Assembly: GCA_018697195.1 (NCBI GenBank)
Contig: CM031878.1
Coordinates: 71,808,058 to 71,872,057, forward strand
DNA: 64,000 nucleotides
Origin: Certhia americana
Lineage: Eukaryota > Chordata > Aves > Passeriformes > Certhiidae
Reading direction: 5' to 3'
The notes under the pieces are model-generated. The model saw only the letters and a program-made list of their open reading frames with translations. It was not told the origin of the DNA and searched no databases. Below, one piece after another: positions 27,201-40,928 of this stretch. The position numbers and the translations under genes were made by a program. Positions within the stretch are counted from its first letter, which is position 1; each line of letters starts with the position of its first letter.

Positions 27201-28908
27201 GCTATATATGAGTCCAATTAATTTTTTCTCCTTGATTTTCCGCTTGACTGTGAATGGACACTATCAATGAAAACTAATTATCTTTCAGAGACTTGCTCTT
27301 ACATTGCAGTGAAAGTTTTCTTGTATTTGACAACAACTTCTAAAGACAGAGGAGAGGGACAAAGAGAATGGCTTCTAACTGATGGAAAATTCCCAAAACT
27401 CAACTCTTATCATTTCCTTAAGCAGAAAAGATTCTGTGATCCTTACCTGCAAAAAGCATGAGGAAACTAAGAGGAAGAAGCAGAAAAGATTAAAAAATTA
27501 AGGTTGCAGGATTGGATTACAAATTTGAATATTTTCAGTTTCACAAAAAAAAAAAAATTTAACTCTTTAAAAGTGATTGTAAGTAAATTATGAGGAGTGC
27601 TTCTGCAGAGTTATAACTGATGGCACAGAGATAAAGGTAAATCCAGACAGTGAGAGAAACAATTTGAAAGACAGCTTCAGAATGGTGTGGTCAGATGTAA
27701 TGGAAATCTCCTCTGCAGAGTACAACACAATTTCATCTCTCCTATAAAACTCATAAACAAGCCCCCAGACACAATGTTTCCCCTTCAGAAATAAAAGAAT
27801 TATCATCCAATCATAAAACATATTTACTGAACTCCAATAACCTGTCTCTGCTCATATCAGATATTCCTAGGAGGATAAAGGAAGTCACCAATGGATGTAA
27901 TATGTCAGCACTGTGGGAAGTGAGATCCTTAATCTGGTCTATAATTGACAGTTGATGAAGTTCTAAAATATGTCATTGAACAGCTCTTCAAAAATATTAC
28001 ATTATTAGGAGGAATTACTGATCACATGTTGGTCTTATTAAGGATCTGCCACTGCACAGCTTAAAGACTGTGTAATATGAAAATTGTTTCTAACATGAAA
28101 AGTCTCTCACTTTTTCATTTAATATATCCAAACATTTTTCTTTTCTTCTGTCATGTCAAAAGAAGCTTCAAATCCCTCACCTTGTTCTTCCCATATATTT
28201 TTTATAATTTCATTTCAAGGATAAAAGGTACATTTTCACAGCGAGGGTAACTCTATGGTCTACATGTTCTTACTCTCCAAATTCTTTGCCAGAAATGTGC
28301 TATCTGAAGAACATAAAATTGCCAGAGCTTCTGAATATTACATTTAAATTAATTTATTATTTTTATCTGCAAACTTCTGTTAGGCAGTTTGAAGTGAAAA
28401 ACTTCTCCTTGTACACAGACCAGCATTTGCAAGCAAAGGATACACTATTGCTAATTCTGTATCTTAAGAGAATTGTGCTGTACACAATGTATAGGGCATC
28501 TCAGAAAATTCTTAGCCAGGATTTCTGGAAATTGCAGTCTATAACATTCAGTACTGCTCTTGGGTCTACCCTTCAGCTAAGATTGATGAGTAATCATTTT
28601 GCTTGATAACAAGCTTGTGTGATAACCTACAGAGAGATTAAGTACCTTTTAATTAAGCAGTTTCAATTACAAGAGTTACTCTATAAGGAGCTATGTCAAT
28701 ATGGCAGTAGATTTAAGAGACAGGCCATCAAGCTCCTACTCCTTAAACAGAAAACTGCTGAAAAGCAAAATTCAAAAAGTAATTTTGAAAGAAAACTATT
28801 TTTCATTATGCATATCATGTAAAATGCTCTATTTATAGTGTTCAATTTTTTCAGTGAGGAAAGATTGCATCATAAAAACATAATCAAACAATTAAAAAAA
28901 ATCCAAAC

Positions 28909-28927
28909 TATATAAATATATATATAA
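28909..28927. repeat. Short TA-rich tract
   Basis: A TATAAATATATATATAA run is consistent with a small (TA)n microsatellite. Confidence 0.6.
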
Positions 28928-31900
28928 CTTGATTTAACAGATCTCATTCTACATAAAGAAGTTACAATTTAACAGTCTGGCTTTATTAAAATTCTGGGGT
29001 TTGTATAAAACCAACATTTGATTTTGAAAACTTAAGGATGTTTTGTTTGCAGATTGATGGGAGGAAATATAATACAAGAAATGGCAGGTAACCATTTGAA
29101 AATGGCTGTACGCAGAATTAAAAGTAAAGGAGAAGTTATGGCATGGATGTAATTGCAAACCTCATTTCTCATGATATTTTTTAAGAATGCAAGAGTCTGG
29201 AATTGTTCTGTAATAGAAATGTCACAGAACCTATGTACTAAACCAACATAACCCAAGAAATGCATCAGGAAAAAAAATGTATATCCTAGTTGTCAGCTTT
29301 TAAAATATTACCTAACCCAGCCAGGGATAGCTTCACAGCAGATTAGCTAAAAATCTTGCCAACTACCAAACTACCACACGAATAAATTGTTATACAGCAG
29401 TTGTCTTTAAAAAGTCAGAGAAACTCCTTCCTCTCCATACATCTAACTCCCTGGAAATCATTAGGCAGACTGTTAACAAATATATTAACAAAATTGCAAA
29501 GATCCTTTTGGCCAAGAAGACAGTTTGATTCCATTCCAGGAATGCCTGACACGCACACCCAGCCCCCTGGAACTGATCCAGGCTACAGTGTCATGGGAAC
29601 CAGGTCTCAATGGAGCCTGTAAGTGAAAAGGTGGTGACCGAAGGAGTCTCCCATGGCACAGCTGGCTTCAAATCAAACACGGCCGCCACAGAAGGAGACA
29701 CCTCTAAATAACAATCAAGGAGCTGTTACAAAATACAGCATTCACAGGAAAGCATCAATCTGCACTTCATGCCAGGATAGCACAATGTACTTCTTGAGAG
29801 CTTCTAATGGGACAGAGAAAGCATTGGAAACACAGAAACATGTGCTACATCCACTCCTCTTCACCCTCTCCTTTCACAGTTCACTAAAGAAGCATAGTCA
29901 CTTATAAGAAAGAAAAGGATAAAGCAAATTTTGCTCTGAAATCTTGCAGCCAAGATGTGAGAGTATAAAGGGGGAAGCCACAAAATAGAAGAAACTGCCT
30001 GAATTCAGAGTATCACCAACAAACAAATTTGGGGAAAGAAAAGTTTTCTCTGGGTAGTAGTCAGGCTGCCATGAACAGGTATTTTCAAACCGAATAATGC
30101 TCTCAGATAACGCAAGTTTCTATGTCTCAAATTCTCATTTTACCACTTAACTCACACCATATGTTTATAAAAGATAAATAGTCAGGGATTGAACAAAATC
30201 AACTGTTCAGGCCCTAAAAAGAAGCCATTCATGAGTTATTGCTGGCAGAGGAAGTCCTGCCCAAGCTCAGTTCTGGGCTCTTTCATAAAGTGGCATTCTC
30301 CTGTGGACTACTGGGCTTTGGAGAGAACTGTAGCCTGAAGGCGCACACACATAAATACAGGATGGGATTTCTGGGGTCAGAAAATAAATTGCACGTCCGT
30401 AGGATGGTCTGTCTTGTTTTTACTGCGTCCTGAATCACAGGCAAGGGTTGCTGTTCCTTCTTTCAACATAGGCAACTACTTAGCAACTAATAAAAAGTAA
30501 GGTAATTTTTTTACTTTAATTGAACACAGCAAATTAGAAACTTCACTTGAAGTACTGATTTCAAGCAATCTTTGTATAGCAGGCATATGAGAAAAAATTC
30601 ACTAATGTACAAAGCATAGATGTTTTCTGTCTTCTTATACCAACATTTCTAGTGTAATGATGCTAATCTCCTTTCAACTATACAGTCCTCCAATTAAAAC
30701 AAGAAATCTCCCTTTAGATTTTCTTCTCTATCACTACTAATGAAATGGGTCATTAACTTTAATAACACAAATTTGTTGCCCTAACCCATTCAGTGCAATC
30801 AGTGTACAAGATGATATTTTAAGGGCACACTTTGCAAAGTAGCAACCAGTAGATAATGATCTTTAAAAAAAAATACCTTCCAGCAATGGGCTACCAAAAC
30901 CCCACTGCTTAATGGCACTAAAATATGCTACAGAAAGACAACAATATATCCAGCTTACCCACTGAACAATGTAATTTTAGATTCAGGTAAGCACAATTCA
31001 ATAACTGAACCAAAGGGTGTTTTCCTTTTTTAATACACTTAAACCAATCTTTCACAGACACTAAACATTTTTTCAGCAGTAAAGGAAGGGTATATGACAT
31101 TTATTTACATTTCCTTAATCTAATTCTGGATTTGTAATGCATAAATCCAGATCATTATGCAGTATTTCATTTTCTACCTATCATACAAGAACTTCAGCAA
31201 CACAGTTTCTCACAGTATTTTCTATGACATTACTTGTTCTTATGTGTTTTTGTAGTACTTCAATTTAAAATAAATTGACTAATACGATCTCACATACAAA
31301 ATTGCACCATTTATACATCAAGTCCAATGTCTTGCCTCCAGCAACAGCCCCTATTCAGCAATTTAGAAGAAAACTAGGAAGCATATATTGCTTCTCACCA
31401 ATTGCTTTAGTTTTAGTCCACAAGGGAAGTGTTTCCTGCCATCTGAAGCAGTTATTTTGTTCCCAGAGGTCTGTAAATCTGTTTGTGCCAAATTTCATTT
31501 GAGACAAGTGTGTCACAATCTTGCTAACACAAACTCTGGGAATGCTTCTATAGACCATGCATTTTTCAAAACACATACATACCAGACCCAGGACAAGGAC
31601 CTCTTTGCTTCATTTTTATTTGCTCAATAGAAAATCTAGGCCTCTCTTCTCTTCATCCTTCTTTTGATCCTACCTGCCCACTTTTACAAGCATTGTGTGG
31701 GTTAAAAATTATACTTTTTCTAAATTCATCTTTCCCAGAAAAATTAATAAACAGACAAAAAAACAAAACGATTTCTCACTGTAAATGTGCCTTTTCCAGC
31801 CTGGAAGCACAGGTGCAATGTAAGGGCCCTGTTTCCTTATTTTCTTCTCCTGCAAATAAAGTCTTGGAAACATTATTACTTTGGTGATATATGCATACTC

Positions 31901-32537
31901 AGAAATATGAGAACATGATAAAAGGTAAATTTCTAAGACAACAGAAGAGCTATCAAGAGCAAATTAATTGTGTATCACCTCTACTAACTAGCTAGAATTA
32001 CCTACTTTTTTTTCAGATAGAAAAATAGATAGATCAATCAATGTATCTGCTATTATTGCACTGCAGGTCTGAGGGTCAGAAATGTCCCTCAAATTACTAC
32101 CACACACTGTTTACTAATAGTTTCTCTTGTTTCTTCTTATATCAGTTAAGTAATTTCCTTTTCTTGAAGTTTGCATCTCACCTCTCAATATACACTACAT
32201 CCATTTGAGCCTTTCCCCCCTTTCAGTTCAGGCCAAGATCCTCTGTTCTTCTTTATATGGACATAGTTCTGCTCCAGACTCCTTTCAGTCTCAACTCACT
32301 TTCTTGGTGCACATACTTAACTGGTCTGTATGCAATTCTGATCAGTTCTGCAATTCTGAGTCTCACACAGAACATATTGGATATTTACTACCTTTGTCTC
32401 ACTCATTGCACCAGATTTTTCACCCTGTGGCATTGGCAACTCAAAGACATCCTGTAAGCCATTTGTTTTCCTTATTATAATCTTGAGCACTTTCATTTCC
32501 ATTTAGAACTATAATAGAACTATAAATGTAAAATATC

Positions 32538-32543
<6 letters not shown>

Positions 32544-32568
<25 letters not shown>
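32544..32568. repeat. T25 homopolymer
   Basis: Twenty-five uninterrupted T follow TATCTATTAA. No element boundary is visible on either side, so this is called a simple repeat. Confidence 0.85.
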
Positions 32569-34729
32569 GCTTTTGTATAATTAAGTAAGAGCTCTAGTTC
32601 TGAAAGTTAACTTTTGCAATTTATTCAGCTTGGATCAATTCACTGTGTTGTTTTGCAGATCACAATTGTTCCTCTACCTTATAAGTCACAGCCTGTCTCC
32701 TTTTTTCTTGCTGAGGAGCACTAAAATGCAGCTATATATGTCAGCATTAATTACACCAGACCTGTAATTGATGGAGCTTTCGGCATTTTAAAAATTTGTT
32801 TCCCAGGCCTTCATAGATCTAGTGATACGCTTCCAATTGGCAGAAAGAAATGTGGTAAAACTTCTTTTCCTCCTTCTCATGTGCTGCATGCTAAGTTAGG
32901 CTTACCCAAAAATTCAGTAGCATTAATCATGACCTCATTCCATTGACTCATATTTATAAAGAATGTGTTATAAAAGAGATTTTTGGTAGCAAGCTTCCTC
33001 TACAGCTTTGCATTCTGCTGACAGCAGTATTATAATTCTTAATGAAATGTAAGTAAGAAAGAGTGTTTGCTTTTCATGACCTCAAAACAGGATGCAAAAT
33101 ACTGGCAGGAGAGAACTACAAATAAATTTTATAGAAAGGAGAAATGTTTTTTTTAAAAAAACATAATCTTTTAATAGACAAACTAAACATTAAGAAAAAA
33201 AATAAAGAAGATAAAAGGAAAAGTTAAAGGTTTTAACTTAATGAAAAATTCTATGCAATTCGGATATCAGAAGACACATTTTTGCAGATAGACTGTAACT
33301 ACGCATTATGCAGTAAGTAAATTACGACATTATCAGGAAAAAAAAATTGTATCATTCTGTATATGATGTATGCTCTGCACTGCACTCAGTTTCTTATAAT
33401 TTTAAAGTCAAGAATACAAAAATATATAATTATTCCTCAATATTATACACACAAAAAAGTCATTCTATTACTGAACTCCACCCCCTCCTCCTCAAAAACT
33501 CCTCTTTTACTGGCTGGGTTACAGAATTTTAATAATTTGATGAAATTTGCTTTTTTTACTTCAAACAGTCTGAAAAAATGTGGCAGATCATTTGGAGAAG
33601 ACCATTTTAAAACTTACTGGCATTTAGAAATTTAAAAAAGATGATAAAAGTAAAGATCATGTTAGACATCCCAGTGTAAAAATAGGAATGATTAATCTCA
33701 TTGAATCCACATAAGCTTAAAAATATTAAGTGCTCAGAACCTTGATGTGCCAGTTCAAATGATTTCTTTATATGCTATAATCCAAAACAAGAAGACTGAA
33801 ATTTCTAGACATGTTGGAATAATTGGAATTAGAGAACTAGATTTGGGTAATTTGTTTGTTTTGCAAAGTAACCTCTGTGGTATATCACATTGTCAACTTC
33901 AGGTTGTGATAAATACCTTCAAAAAACCTGCACAAATTAAAATCTTCATTATTGTTAAAAAAAATCCCCAAAGCCATTCATTTAGAGGGAATGGCTTACA
34001 GAAACATTTCAGAAGAGCCCCAAGAACTTTCTCTTCTATTGGTTAATCAAAACTTCAGCAAATACAGTAAACCAAGAGATCTCTTAGCTCACTACCCTTG
34101 TCTCAGTAACTTTATCAATGTCTTAAATGCATTTAATACAAGAGTTACACATGGGTATATTATTTATGCTATCATTCCGTTTAGCAACCCTAATTATTGT
34201 CTGTTTGATGTCATACAAAAACAGAAAATAAATGATGCCTTCCTTCAACCAGATTAAATGGAAATTGAAAGCACAAGAAAACCAGGAAAGACACAGAGTA
34301 TATTTCTGAAACTGTCACAGCACACTAACAATTGAACTGTTTTCAAGGTTGTTTTTTATAGAGACTTTACACAAAAGTGAGAGCAACTACAGAGGGTTAT
34401 ACAAGTCATTCTGGAAAATAACTGCATGTTTAATAAGTGGTGATGAATTCTGAGCCAGATGGTAACAGGTCAGTTATTACCAATGAGTGAAGGACAAGGG
34501 CCCTAGATATAACCTCTGCCTGAAAATAGGTGCATGGGGATTTATTATGTAGCAGGGCTGATGTAGAGTAAGAGGAGGCATGGATAGAAAAGCTGAGTAG
34601 GAAAAGGGCATGTCCAACATCCCAAATCAAGGCCAAATTAAGGAGTGGGGATAAAGAAGCATATAACCAAGGTGCATATGAATTATCTACAAAAAATAGT
34701 GTGGGAGATGGCAAGTGCAAGAGATTATA

Positions 34730-34880
34730 TGAGGGATGGAGAGAGGCAAGGAGAAAAGAGAGTGCTGTGGGAGTGAGGATAAATGGGGAGAGAATGAGAT
34801 ACCATTTCTGAGAGCGAAGAAAACTTGGGGGCAGACTTGTTCAGAAAGGTGGAAAAAATGGGAGGTGAAATCTCTGAATC
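34730..34880. repeat. Purine-rich asymmetric tract
   Basis: The + strand is strongly biased to A and G (GAGGGATGGAGAGAGGCAAGG and similar words) over about 150 bases, within a broader purine-leaning stretch from about 34,560. It has no clear repeat unit, so it may be a decayed GA-type repeat. Confidence 0.5.
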
Positions 34881-37374
34881 ACAGACATTGAAGAGAAGTA
34901 CATCCATGTAAAACAAGATGAAGCCCAACACATGACTGCTTTAATTTTTTGAAATATTTAAATATATTTAGCCTCTGCATACTAAATAATCATAATTGAA
35001 ACTGCCTCCCCGAAACTGAAGCAACTGAAACTGTGGGAGCAGAGGGAAGGATACAGCACATGGACAAATTAACAGAAAGGCTTTACCACTGAATAGCAGC
35101 TAGTCAGTGTTCACACTCTTCATGAGTTTAGCATACATGAAAATTAACAGGTACTGAGCAGCTGAGTCTAAATTGGTAAATCCAACTCCAAAAGTATGAC
35201 CTAAAGTGAATCAATAACTAAAATTGAATCTTTGCTTCAACATTTTTAGTGTGGAAGGGAACTGAATGATTTTTTAGATGAGAGCAATTACTACCAGAGA
35301 GAATATTCTAATATCTAATCTTCTCTCAACTCAATTATTGTTTAAAATTATAATAGCTGCAAACGAGGCTTCAAAATATTTCAAGGATCATGTTAGACAC
35401 ATCAGCATCTAATGTGCTTCTGTGGATTGTAGAAGATTCTCTAAAATATTAAGAAATCTTATGAAACAAACCAATGGAGGAAATATTGAGAAGCTGACAA
35501 CACTGATTTACAATGACAGTTAATCTGATGCTTTTGAAAAGTGAATAAAGTTGGCATCACAGAAAGTTATGAGTTTCTTATCAAATTCATACAATATGCA
35601 GTCACTTGAAAAATAAAAGCAACATTCATTTCTACAAATGACAAATAAAAGAAGGTCTCTACATGTTAAAGTTAATGGTCACCTATGAAGTAGGGAAACT
35701 AATGCAAGCAAAGCTGCTGAAAATACTGACAGGAAGAGAACGTGTTTTATTCCCTTCTTGATGTGTGAGGCTTAGGAAGAGTTAGAGGTAACAGAACCTT
35801 AGAGATATCACTAAAGATGGCTTATCAGATAACTTTAAACCAAATCTATTGAGATAGCTATATCACTTGCACACATTTTTAGATTAAGCAAACACCTTCA
35901 TAAAAAGTTAATACCAGAATGGACAGGAGACAACAGAAGTACAACAGTAGTCAAGTGTCATAGAAACTACTGTACACTGATAGCAGTAACACAAAAGTGA
36001 ATAGCACATTTCAATCAAAAAATCCACTGATTTTGCCAATGTGGGCTGTTGTGGCTGCAGTTGCACCTTATATTGTATTTAGCCATTCCTAACCATGTCA
36101 GCTGCAATTTCCCTCTCGTCATAAAGAGGGACAACATAGGCTGTACACATGTGCAGCCACGTAGATGACTTAGAGGGGCTGTTAAGGAGCTAAAAGTGCA
36201 CTTCATGAACTTCCTTTCATGGCAACAAGGATTATTGTTAATGTTCTAACTAACAAGAATGAATTGCTTAATAAAGAGGTACGAATTAAAGCCATGTAAC
36301 CAATGATTTATTATATGGCTTTACAAGAGGAGCCATTATTTTTTAATCTACAAAATATCATACATCAAGTGATAGACATTTTTGCTTCTAGGCAGATAAA
36401 AAATAAAGCAAATAGCCCCTCTGCTGAAGGTAAGGGACAATCCTAAATGTATTAATTGTTTAGTAGTTGCAACCAGACAGAAGCAAGAGGAAAACTTTCA
36501 AACATTCACTTACCAACAACACAAGACTTCTATTTATTCTCCTAACCCTTAGAAACTAACAGCAACAACAAAAAAAACTTGATATTGTAAACATTATCTA
36601 TTCACACTATGCAATAAATAAAATGGGTCATTCCTAACATTATCAAGATTTTTCTCAAACCAAAGAAAACCCTATCAATTAGAAAATAAGCCATTTTAGA
36701 CATCGAAAACCTGCATAAACTGCCAGTAGTCAGTAAGTTATCTCTGCATCGTCAAATTTCCAAATAAAAGAAATAACTGTAACCCAGATTATGCCTCTTT
36801 GGCTCATTCTGAAATTAAAACCACTTTGAATTACCCATTCAGCTTCCATCAGCAAGACATGTAGAACTGCAGGGGGTTAAGACTGTTTTTCAGAGTCAAA
36901 TTCTGTACCCAAGCACTGGATGTTTACAGAATGTTGTTTACAACAAGCTTTAAAAGAAGAAAGAAAATAAGTTAATAATGACTGACCTCATAAAAAACAG
37001 TAGTGAAAGGACAGAATTACTTCAGGAAAAAAAGGGCAAAAGAAATTTAATGCAATTTTTTAACCTCAAAATAAGTATTTGTACCACAACATGTGTATAT
37101 CATACAGTGGAGTTTTCTTTCCCCCTTTTTTAATTGTTGGTTATCCTCGAAAATTTTATTACAAATTATATCTTTCGCAAGATGGTTATTTAAGCAATTT
37201 ATACAAATGGGGACCAAAAGATGAAGTATTGTGTCTCTACATACCTCAACACTCACAGTTTACAAAAGTAGGAATTATGTTATGAATGCAATGAACAGAA
37301 AATGTACCTGACAAAAAATTTTCTTTTTATAAGGACTTTTTAGACATAAAGAAACTAATTAACATACACACATG

Positions 37375-37471
37375 CAAACAAAACAAAACAAAAAAACAGA
37401 ACAAAACAAAAAAAAAAAAAAAAAACAAAAAAAAAAAAACAAAAAAAAAAAACAAAAATACAACAAAAAAA
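37375..37471. repeat. A-rich tract with interspersed C, (A3-12 C)n
   Basis: About 97 bases consist almost only of A with single C at irregular intervals, with runs of up to about 18 A. The minus-strand open frame across it is a run of Phe with Leu, Val and Cys, a low-complexity artefact and not a protein. Confidence 0.9.
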
Positions 37472-38079
37472 GGCCAACCGCTGGAAAATACACTGTTTAT
37501 TTCTGAAATTATGTTAAAAGTACAGAATCTACTATACAGAAACCTCTTGTTCTGCAAAATGTCAGAATAGGTTTTTGTTAAATATGGATCCTATCTCCAT
37601 TTTTTCCTGTTAGCTCCCCTCTATTTCTATTATTCTGTATAAAATAATTGCCATTTCTACATCACTTATCCAATACCTAAAAGTTTGAATTTTTAGCTCT
37701 GCTAAAAATTAAATTCTGCATTACCCTTCAGGGTGATTAAGTACTAATCCAAGTTATTTTTTAAGTAATTTATTGTTGCAGCACTGTATGAAACACTTTC
37801 AAGGATATAATTGTAACCAAAACAAGGATTTTGGTTTATAGTGGGAAAGATGCACACTACACCTTGACTAAGGAAAAATGGTACTGAAGAAAAGTGTTGG
37901 TATCTGTGGTATCTGTCTCATGATGAGACATCTTCACTGATACTTTGAGAGATCTACTTAGCGTAATAGTTCATCTTCCTTTTGTTAACATCATTTGGCT
38001 TGCTATTAACAATAAACAGGCTCATATTAATATTCTGAGAAAAGGCTCAACAGTCTAGTCTCTAAAACCTCTCCTCCAC
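37472..38079. other. AT-rich spacer between two simple repeats
   Basis: Nothing identifiable was seen in this stretch of about 600 bases. Confidence 0.5.
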
Positions 38080-38145
38080 AAACCAAACCAAACCAAACCA
38101 AACCAAACCAAACCAAACCAAACCAAACAAAAAAAAAAAAAAAAA
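38080..38145. repeat. Pentanucleotide microsatellite (AAACC)9 followed by A17
   Basis: Nine perfect AAACC units at 38,080-38,124 and a partial unit run into an A17 tract at 38,129-38,145. The perfect array suggests recent expansion and likely length variation. Confidence 0.95.
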
Positions 38146-39009
38146 CCCAAACTGAAACCAAACAAAACAGCATCTTCATAATTCACAGCTGCAGAGTTTA
38201 AACACAGAATTCATCAGTACCACTGAAGTTTTTTTCTGACTTGGACTGCTCTCAGCATTCAAGAAGGTAACACCATTAACAGAACTGTACTAAGAATAAA
38301 CTGCTATATTTAGATATCTGTAAATGGACAGATATTTTGATGATCTTAAAATGTGGAAAAGGTTGATTTTCTGAGATATCAGTTGTGTTGATTTATATAA
38401 TATTCTGCTTTAGGGAGTGAGCAAGATTTTAAATAGCAGCATTCTGAATTTGGGATGTTTACTTCCCTTATCTTTACCTCACAGAGATGGAAAAGCTTCA
38501 AGTGAAACGTAACATTTAAAATTGTTATGCTCTGTTCTGACACTTCTCCAGAGGTCTGTTTTCTTATGATTGTAAGTAAACAGTATAGTGAATAATGATT
38601 TCAGTATAGCGACAGACCAGCTCAGTAACATGCTCTTATACTGGGGAGTCAGCAGTACTACTCAATAACAAAATGTAAAACCCCGATGCCTCTGGTTTAG
38701 GGTATCATGAGACATCTGGACATCTGGAACCATAAAGCCGCCAGAAGCCGGCTAATGTTTTTTGCTTGGCACAGGGCAATTAAAAGGAAAGCTTTCTGTG
38801 AAGATGCCAGCATTTTGAAAATTTTTGGTGACAACAAAACATTGCAGAAATCTTACCTTGATAGCAAGTTTTGATATCACATTACTGATAGTCATTTGGT
38901 AAGTGTGTCCTCCAGTGCCTACAATCTCAAACATAATGGATATTATAATTAATTTAGGTAGAGCCCCAGATCAGGGGATGACTCCAGCAGAAATCTAGGG
39001 CAGGCCTAG

Positions 39010-39075
39010 AAGACACAGAGGGGTAGGAAAAGGGAAGAAGAAGGAAGAAATAAAAGGAAAAAAACAAAAGACCGG
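39010..39075. repeat. Purine-rich low-complexity tract
   Basis: AGA-, GGAAGAAGAAGGAAG- and GGAAAAAAA-type words give an almost all-purine + strand. It is probably a decayed GA-type repeat. Confidence 0.6.
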
Positions 39076-40860
39076 TAGGAGAAAACGAGTGTTGACAGTA
39101 ACTACAAGTAAGAATACCCAGTTATTAATAGCTCTGCTGAATTTCATGGGTCTTCAGCTGTGTAGCTGAACTACGGATAAAGGAAAACATGATAAAACCA
39201 GCAGGCTAAATCAAATGCTGAAACGTGCAGAGCTTCATAATTTTTAAAGGATTCATATATTTCATTATAAAACATACAGAATAAGTTATAGCTCTCAATT
39301 TTAAAGCATTAGTTTAGCACCACTAAACTGCAGACCAGCTTGTGAAATATTACATGCTTTCTTCTAGCCCTCATTGAATCTAGATATACTAGCTATGTAA
39401 CTATAAAGAATGTTACAAACTGCCAGGTTTTTTTCCCCTTCAACACATGTGAAGTTTTGTTATGCTTTGAAGAAAAAAATCTTTGGTTGCAGCATCTGAT
39501 ATTTTTCACCAAGAATATAAGAAATAGTTTTCCTAAGGTGATCTATTTTGTGAACCTTTTAAGCTTTGCTAAACAGGCATTAAAAAAAATTGTTGTGCTT
39601 CTGTTTCCCTGCTTTCATTCCCAGATAAAACATTTTAATCCACTCTCAGTTTTGCTCTCTAATGTCTTGTTCTCATTGCAGTCACTCTTAATATTCACTA
39701 CAGAACAGAAGAGCAAAATTAGGCCCATTATATATACATTCACATTAGCAGACGGGATTTCAGGTGAGACTCAGAGCAATACAATGGTACAGAGAAGAAA
39801 TTCTGCAGAGCATTCAGCATCCTCAGAGGCTTAGCAGGATGTCTTTAAATCACCAGTGCCCTCTGCTGCTCTCAGGATGGTCTTTTGTTTTGTGTTGTTT
39901 TGCCATTCACCCAGGTATAACTTTGACAGTCCTCCAAGCCATCCTTAATTACTGCTTCCTTGTAGAATGATTCATGGCTACTGTGATTTGCAGAATTCTG
40001 TCCCTGTGAGATAGAATTACAGCCTGACCTACCCCAGCACTGACATGGGTGCATTGCTGAGGCAGGGCATGGGGTGATGGCCTGAAAGCCAGAACTGTTG
40101 CTGCCCTATATCACAGCTCTGCCGGCAGTGCTCACCCTCTTCAAAAGCAAAAGCTTGCAAGGTATTCAAGGAATTCTACTGCTTTGTCCCTAAAGGCCAT
40201 GGATAGAGAGGGAAGATTGTCTCTGCTTTCACCTAGGAGACTCAGTTTCGTAGGGAGGATTCAGTACAGCAGATAGAATAAATCTAATAAAAAATGAAAT
40301 ATGAAGGATAGAGAAACATGAGTAGTTACAATTTCATCAGCTGCACAGAGTTATACCTACCTAGGGGGAAAGAATCAATCAGATAGTATCTGATCAATGT
40401 TTTCTTGATAGCATTAGCTATGTGGCTTATAAAACCTCAGAGGAGACAGTGTTTGTTTTCCTTACCTGTGTAATTCATTTATTAGCCTTAATTTACAGCT
40501 GTCAGCATTGATTTGGAGCACCAAACATAAATGAACACATATTCTGTGCATTCCAAGGACACATAGCTAAAAACCTAAGCAAAAAAGTAGCAGAAATTTC
40601 TACACAGACAAGCTAACTATTTCCATTCCATTTACATATGCATAAAAGTAATTGAATTCATAGAGGAAAGCTCTCTGGTCAGGACTTCTGAATCTGGATT
40701 CCATTTCCCTTTCTCCTTAAAGAAGTATGTAACTCCCATCTGATCCAATAACTCTCACACTCCTCAAAATAGGTATGATGGTTCGCTTAAAGTGAAAGCA
40801 GGTGCATTTTTTATGACTGTAAGATACATTTATATGCATGTTCAAAATCCTTCTGCACAG

Positions 40861-40928
40861 CTACTTCCACTTACTACCAACTTACTTACTACCACTTACT
40901 TACACAGCTACTTACTACTTACTACTCT
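40861..40928. repeat. Imperfect TTAC/TACT-rich tandem repeat
   Basis: Repeated CTTAC, TTACTAC and CTACTTACTACTTACTAC words fill about 68 bases, with one CACAG interruption. It reads as an imperfect tetranucleotide (TTAC)n microsatellite. Confidence 0.75.

Larger units (their letters stand above)
24278..37374. other. AT-rich non-coding DNA, no gene seen
   Basis: The longest frame here is 117 codons (25,779-26,132, + strand). It has no recognisable domain and an amino-acid make-up typical of translated AT-rich DNA. Simple repeats include a T25 run at 32,544-32,568, a TATA tract at 28,909-28,927 and a purine-rich region at 34,730-34,880. No repeat family or RNA gene could be supported. Confidence 0.55.

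Noticed and set aside
37327..37557. Minus-strand frame rich in Phe that could look like a membrane protein
   Set aside because: It is the translation of the A-rich simple repeat at 37,375-37,471.
39457..39834. 125-codon + strand frame as a gene
   Set aside because: Composition is typical of translated AT-rich DNA and there is no motif. Frames this long are expected by chance in 64 kb.
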